Below are positions 58,153-64,000 of a stretch of DNA of 64,000 nucleotides, piece after piece. Location of the stretch: positions 5,342,328 through 5,406,327 of the forward strand of contig NW_008709379.1 in NCBI RefSeq assembly GCF_000327385.1, given 5' to 3'. Both the position numbers and the translations under genes were made by a program. Origin of the DNA: Lottia gigantea. Its lineage: Eukaryota; Mollusca; Gastropoda; Lottiidae. The notes beneath the pieces are model-generated. The model worked only from the letters and a program-made list of their open reading frames with translations. It was not told the DNA's origin and ran no database searches. Every line of letters starts with the position of its first letter. Position 1 is the stretch's first letter.

Positions 58153-60882
58153 TCATTTTTTTCTGACAATTTTACAGGCATCTGCAAATGTTTTTTGTCC
58201 AGTTTCCTGTAAAAGGTCAACTTTTAAGAAGTCAAGAAAGTATTTGATTTTGCATACACCATTTCTTGTTCTTCCTTTACAGAAATTCACTTGAGCAGTA
58301 ACATCCTTGCCATGATGTAAAATCTTTATAAAATAATGATCTTTATCATGATGATGTTTGTATAGTTCAAAAACTATTCTGGCTCCATATTTCACACTAT
58401 TACCAATGTTTAAACCAAACACAGATAGAATGGGTGCCACAGTTTTATCATGTCCAGAATACAGAGAAAACACTTGATTAGTTCTTTCTTGAGCCACATC
58501 TATCATATGATGAGCTATGTCCATTAATATAGCATAGCTTGATAAACTGTTATGTTTTCTAAAACTGGCTGAGTTATGTAACACTCTAGCATGTTCATTC
58601 AGATAATCCATCAAGTCCACTATATGTTCTTTTGTTATACACTGATTGTCTTCATTACAAGGCAGTGGTATATTATGACAAACAAATGAAGATAGTATAT
58701 CAAAAACAGCAAAATTAAATGGTAGTTGACTTGTTTCTATGTTCAAAACATTGGCAATTGTTTTTAAGACATTTCTTAATTTACCCTTTTTCCATCGTAT
58801 TTGTTGAGCAACTTCTTGGACACCACGTCCTTTGTAATATTGTATTGCTGGACATGAACACACAGATCCAACAGTTTTAGTAGAACAAAATAATACACCC
58901 CTTGACAGTTGTATATCGAGCTGAGTTAAATTAAAATGTGGTAAGAATCCATATAATAACGCTACAGCACTTTGATAAGTTCGTGAATATTCAGTGACTT
59001 TGATTTTAACTTTATCTGGGGTAAATTCACCATTAAACAAGTTTAACTTTTTCACATATTTCTCATTTAAGTGTACCCCATTTAATATATGCTGTAAGGA
59101 GCCTGAAGGTGTTAAGAATGAATTGTCACAGATTTGACGATTGGGATACAATGCCCAGCTTTCAAACTGACTTCCTATATTCTGTTTACCAGTATTAATC
59201 TGCATGGTGTCTATGAAGTCTGTCAATCTAGGATGAAGAGATTGATCAATATGACAACTAATAGATGGATTGGAAGTTTTAGGGAATGAATATAATGTAG
59301 TACGATCACCATGACGTATTACAGTGTAAACTGCTTTTAACTCATATCCTTCAGCACCTTCACCTGAAAAGAGAACCATCCACAATAAAAGCATTAGGTG
59401 TTTAAACAACATTTTCCTTAAAGGGACAAGTTCAAGTTCGCCATTTTTTGGGGTTGATTGGGTCTTGAATATATGTCTTCAAAAGTAATAGAATGTACAA
59501 AAATTGCATAATTCCTTTAAAAATACTTCAAACTAGTAATGCTACCCTTTATTTCTATATGTCTTTTCTCTATATCACAGAGTATCTTAAAATATATGAG
59601 TTGTCGTGTGGATAATTCTGGACACACACGGATTTGAAGGCTGAAATTTCAACAGTGAGCTGTGAACACTATTACTGATTAGCTTAGATAAAAAAAAATT
59701 CAAATTTCTGTGACTAAGGTACGATCGGTCAAAAAATTAGTCACGCCTCTTGAATTTTCCACAAAGTAAATTTAGTTGTAATCTTCAAACTATGTACATA
59801 ATTTATTTTGATCTCCACAGCATATAAAGTAGAAGGCAGTTAGCAATGTTTCTATAGTAAATTTTGACCACTGTTGACATGATTCACTGCCATTCCATGC
59901 TGTCTAATATTATCATTAAAAAACAACAAATTACAAAAACATTCTTATCTCAACAATTAATGACAGACACTTTTAAGCTTTGAAGGGGTACAATATTTTG
60001 TCTGAGATATTTCTGAACAAAACTTGAAATGTTAATAAATTTTCACCTTCATATCCAGATTCTGAAAAGCTCGGAATATTACAATATTCTTCAGTGTTAG
60101 ATTTCAATACACCTCCATCGCTGTTTTCATTGTTTCTATCAATTTCTTGTGGAACAGGGGGTGCTGCTTGAAGATCTTTCTTATTTTCATTGAACACTTC
60201 TTTTTGAAACACATAATGCTTTTCTGGCTTTTTAGTGTCTTCAAGTAAAAATAAATCTGAAATAGAAGAAACTCTGTATTAAGTTCATTTTAAAAATATA
60301 TTTATCTCCAGAATGATACTAGTTAGTTTACTATATTTAAAATGGTTGTGCTAGATCTTTCCTTTTCTCCCATTGAACACAAATTACCAGTTTTTGATAA
60401 TACTGTATATATTGTCAATAGAATAGTACTAGTTTAAGCTTATACATGTATAATATAACATATGTATGCTGATAATTTTGTCAAAAACAGTTGTACTGTC
60501 AAATTTTTCACCAAAGGCAACCCTTTTTTTAATTTTTTATGAAAACTATAAATCATTATAAGTATTTTCAAAACAAAGCCTGTAAGCTTAAACTATTCTA
60601 TGTATATCAATCTGCACCATAGAATTGTAATACAGTTCTATGCCTGCACAATCACTTTAAATTCTGTCAGACAACTCAAACAGGTCATGTCATGCCTAGC
60701 TTACCAGATCACCATGTTTTAAAATACAGTAGCTCATAATGGTTTTCTATTATAAAAATCATACTTTAAAGTTGCACTAACTTACATAGTAATATAAGAC
60801 ATAGTGTTAAGAAACTAAGGCACAGTACAAATGAAGACTGTCTATAGTAATAGTACCACATCCTTTTACAACGTAGAATCAT
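58153..60882 (-). CDS. PXYLP1: 2-phosphoxylose phosphatase 1 (histidine acid phosphatase family), three exons (505 aa)
   Basis: Exons 60786-60882, 60047-60256 and 58153-59363 join in phase (1,518 nt). The N-terminus (MILRCKRMWYYYYRQ, then a hydrophobic segment at about 17-37) is a type II signal anchor, as expected for a Golgi lumenal enzyme. The stem ends with EEYCNIPS, shared with the vertebrate protein. The catalytic domain has IRHGDRT (nucleophile His120) and YSGHDKTVAPIL (His407-Asp408). Known role: removes the FAM20B-added 2-phosphate from xylose in the glycosaminoglycan-protein linker so that chains can extend. An ATG at 59412 opens a frame with a hydrophobic start, but it begins in the intron. 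The TTTTCAG acceptor at 59364 and the phase-compatible upstream exons show the longer form is right. Intron 2 carries a small DNA element. Confidence 0.95.
59418..59745. mobile_element. TTAA-flanked element F, copy 1 (one end lost)
   Basis: It begins TTAAAGGGACA and matches the reverse complement of 62346-62637 along most of its length (CATTGCATAATTCC/TTGCATAATTCC, GTGAGCTGTGAACACTATT, GACTAAGGTA). The right-hand inverted repeat is not recognisable. It lies in PXYLP1 intron 2. Confidence 0.75.
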
Positions 60883-62345
60883 ATCTCCAAACAGTGCACA
60901 GTTATTTGTTATATATATATATGTCACATTCCCACTACTTATTGTAACCTGTAAAGTTCAACAGTCAGCCTTATACTACAGCTGTAACCTAAAGAATTAA
61001 TGCTCCTATAGATATGAAAACTGATATACTGGTAATTGAATTAATGAAGTAGAACAGAGTAGTATGAATATATTATTGTCAAGCACAATATTTCATTGTG
61101 GTTTAAAATATCTAATGTATTTCATTACAAATCTGTTTTAAAGCACAAGATAATATATTATATATAATATATATATTACATGGATATACTAATTGTAACA
61201 TTTATTAACATTTTGCATACTCATATAGGCACACTGTCAAGAGAAAAGTCTGTATGAGCATGTTAAAAGTTAAAAATAGAAAAATGATAAATCTTGTGCT
61301 TCTTTATCTATGCCTATTTCTATATGTCTTATAAACCATATATATATATTCTATTAATTCTATCTACTTAATTTAGTAAATTAATCATAGCCTACACTTA
61401 AAATTAAGTTATTCAAAAACATTTTGTATACAGTTTCAGGATATCTATCTATAATCTTTATTATCATATATATATATATTGTTTCCATATTTTGTATTGA
61501 TGAAGGGAATATATACACAGTCAGTCCAATATTTTACCAAAATTTTACAGGATACTACTAGATTACTTATAAATATAATCACTGAAGAGTGACTGAGGAA
61601 ATACAATGAAATGTACATTATTTTCAAGGGCAATGCTTCATGTGAACTTTTATTTAGAATGGTATTTTAATAATTATCATGAATATTACATTCATATCAT
61701 ATAACATAGGTGCAGATATATACCTTATTGCGAAGTATGAACAAGAGTCCATTTTATAAGATTTGGTTAAATGCTTTCAAAAGTTTCAAAAGTTTTAAAT
61801 AACTTTCATATCAATGAATATAAAGCCTACTTCTATGCGAAAAAAAAATTGTTTGATAAAAAGTGGGTCTGTCTTGTTCAACGCTGATGGTGAATGTGCC
61901 TTACTAAAGTATTGCAAAAGAGAATTTACTGTTACAAATGGATGACAGATTAAATCCATGGGGCTACTTTCATAACAGTTTTTAGAAAGATATTTAATCA
62001 TAATCAATTTCCTTTAAAAATAAACCTATTCCCTCATTTCTGCTTAGGTGTGAAAGCAAGGTTTAGTCTGAATGAGCAAAGAAAATTTTATGAGATTTGT
62101 AGTGCATTTTTCATTTTCGGTGAGATTTGATCCGAAGGCTATATTGTTAATTGACATACATGTAACAATGCTGTATTTCAAGACAATGTTCCAGTCATTT
62201 TTTGCGGTGTAATGACAAGGCTGACATAATTGTGTATGCCATGTCATTACTCATGCATACATTATGAACACAAAATTTCATAGTTGGCTAAGTCATTTCA
62301 TGATCAGTCTTAAATTCATGTCTTAGCAGAGACAAATCTTAAGAC

Positions 62346-62637
62346 TTAAAGGGACAAATTCACCATCTGTTTGACCAGTCATACCTTAGTCTCAGAGACT
62401 AGAATTTTTGGCTAAGTTAATCAGTAATAGTGTTCACAGCTCACCATCAAAATTTGAGCCTTCAAGTCCATGTTTGTTGAGAATTATCATTTTTTACAAT
62501 GAAGATTGTCATATATACAAAAAACATAAATAGAAATAGTTTGTGGTATTTTTGAAGGAATTATGCAATGTTTGTACATATCCAGTACTTTTGAAGACCC
62601 AAGTCCAACCTCCAAAAATGGCAAGTCTGTCCCTTAA
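62346..62637. mobile_element. TTAA-flanked element F, copy 2 (both ends)
   Basis: A 292-bp element bounded by TTAAAGGGACA and TGTCCCTTAA, with TTAA at both edges, consistent with a TTAA target duplication (as piggyBac-type elements make). It is non-coding. It matches 59418-59745 in inverted orientation. Confidence 0.8.
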
Positions 62638-62836
62638 AGTTTAAAGGAGTAACTAAATCTTGAACTTTTTTTCTAGATCTCGTGGCATAGGACCCTCAGT
62701 TAGAGTGCAAGTGTCTGTTTGACCACAATGCTGACAGTTGCATTTTGCCAAAATACACAGACTGGGCCTATACTAGATGAAAAGAATCTCACTGAATCCC
62801 ACTGTTACTACTTCTGTGTGCAATTCCTGGGACAGT

Positions 62837-62882
62837 TGGGAGGGTTTGGAGGGGAGGGTTTGGAGGGGAGGGTTTGGAGGGA
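62837..62882 (+). repeat. 15-bp G-rich tandem repeat (3 copies)
   Basis: GGGAGGGTTTGGAGG repeats three times. Several GGG/GGGG runs close together could support a G-quadruplex on the plus strand. Confidence 0.85.
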
Positions 62883-63348
62883 AGTGTTTTCATTTCAAGG
62901 TATCAATTATCAAACCTTTCATTTCTATGGATCCCATGACATTTCAACACAAATTCATTTAATTTTAAGATATTTACTATCATGTAAGACTGGTTGAATA
63001 ATCACGAAAAACTAAAGACAAAGACATGGTGTTTTCAAGTGGTCAAGTGGTTCTATATGACATGTCAATTATTTTGAGTCAGAGGTGAACAATTTATCAT
63101 TTTTAAATTATGTCACATATTCATAACTAATGGTTCATCTGAAGAAATAAGCAAACTATTAAAGCCACAAGAAATAGATTTCTACGGACGACAGAATCTG
63201 CCTCTTTGTATAAAAGAATACAAAAGATTGATAACCCTTTGAAACCAGACAACAATAATTTCCTTCTAACAAGTTTTTACTTAAATTCACAGGCGGTCTC
63301 CAGGATTATTTACAGCTATAGGTTACATGAGCCAATTTTCGGCTGGTT

Positions 63349-63417
63349 GAGGTGTTGTATCAGCTGGCTACAGCTAAGCCAACACCTTTGGTGGCTATAG
63401 CTGGCTTGACATAACAC
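63349..63417. repeat. Imperfect palindrome, ~70 bp
   Basis: GGTGTTGTATCAGCTGGCTA at the left is mirrored by TAGCTGGCTTGACATAACACC at the right, with a nested GGTGTTG/CCAACACC pair. It could fold into a hairpin. No element boundaries were found. Confidence 0.5.
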
Positions 63418-63606
63418 CAGCCTTGAGCAGAAAATACCTTTCGCACTAAGTGTCACTAATACTAGCTGAATGATTCTTTCTCCAGGGGGAGGGGGTGGTT
63501 TGGGCCTAATTATTCAAAATTGTTTAGTGTGTTTAGCTTCAAACTTATGTTGAATGAAGTTAGTCTATGGATTGATTGACTTCCCAATGGTCAAGGTATT
63601 AAGGCC

Positions 63607-63786
63607 TACCTTGACTGCAATAACCACCTTTCTTGTATCACGGAATGCAGCGTTTTGACAGAAAACATTATGGCTTATTGTTTCTGTCAAGAACTCGCTG
63701 AATTCGCTACCGTAGGCCTAATCGAAACAAATCGCTGCATTTACAAACTTCCGTGTACGAGAAAGGTGGCTATTGTAGTCAAGGTA
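63607..63786. mobile_element. Foldback MITE, 180 bp, TA-flanked
   Basis: The left arm TACCTTGACTGCAATAACC, then CACCTTTCT, ACGGAA and TGCAGCG, is the reverse complement of the right arm over about 50 bp (CGCTGCA ... AGAAAGGTGGCTATTGTAGTC, AAGGTA). TA occurs at both ends. The arms make up most of the element; there is no coding capacity. Confidence 0.75.
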
Positions 63787-64000
63787 TTAGACGAAGTTGG
63801 TAATATTTTGACATTGTGAAGATGGAAGTAGGCCTACCATAATAGGTGTAGGTACCCACCCTATTTTAAAACTTACAATTTTACATAGTTGTCGAATCGA
63901 CCTTTACAAATGTGTCTCAATGGCCACTGGCCTGTTCACCCTCAAAGTAGGCCTAATTTAAGATATGCAATATATGTAAGAGTTAACGGGGACAGATGCG

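Larger units (their letters stand above)
60883..64000. other. Upstream flank of PXYLP1, no gene supported
   Basis: Apart from the repeat elements listed separately, this is AT-rich sequence with short microsatellites (TATATA near 60920, 61150, 61340 and 61470). The immediate upstream part should contain the PXYLP1 promoter and 5' UTR. No open frame here has a recognisable domain. Confidence 0.5.

Overview
This is animal nuclear DNA: AT-rich, intron-dense (GT-AG introns, mostly short exons), with tRNA-derived SINEs and many small inverted-repeat DNA elements. The protein set (CFAP20DC, CPTP and PXYLP1 homologues) is metazoan. The repeat style, with SINE tails of ATTTC units, AGGCCTA-rich spacers and a hairpin GGGACTTTGC/GCAAAGTCCC element, suggests a lophotrochozoan, probably a mollusc. 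The species is inferred, not shown.

Layout. (1) 1-2130: no gene supported. (2) 2131-11707, minus: a 19-exon CFAP20DC homologue (873 aa) with a ~2.2 kb DNA element and a 50-N assembly gap in one intron. (3) 11708-16902: intergenic space between two divergent genes, holding two small DNA elements. (4) 16903-52814, plus: a very large gene that I resolved into 63 coding exons. All splice phases agree and the total is 11,331 nt, encoding 3,776 aa. It encodes an N-myristoylation-type start, seven cupredoxin-like repeats, a chitobiase C-terminal-like (CHB_HEX-like) module, about 16 fibronectin type III-like modules broken by a long charged linker and a short helical segment, and a thioredoxin-like fold with a CxxS active site. 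I do not recognise it as a named family. (5) 55709-57324, minus: two-exon CPTP (ceramide-1-phosphate transfer protein, 211 aa). (6) 58153-60882, minus: three-exon PXYLP1 (2-phosphoxylose phosphatase, 505 aa). (7) 60883-64000: no gene, several inverted-repeat elements.

How the parts relate. CFAP20DC and the giant gene are head to head and could share regulatory DNA, but their ATGs are 5.2 kb apart, so this is only a possibility. CPTP (lipid transfer) and PXYLP1 (Golgi glycosaminoglycan linker processing) are adjacent on one strand with no obvious functional link. The strongest candidate for something undescribed is the giant protein: cupredoxin-like folds that have lost the copper-ligand set, in a protein with no signal peptide and a probable lipid anchor. 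A second theme is local tandem duplication across exon boundaries, seen at three places, which has multiplied splice sites.
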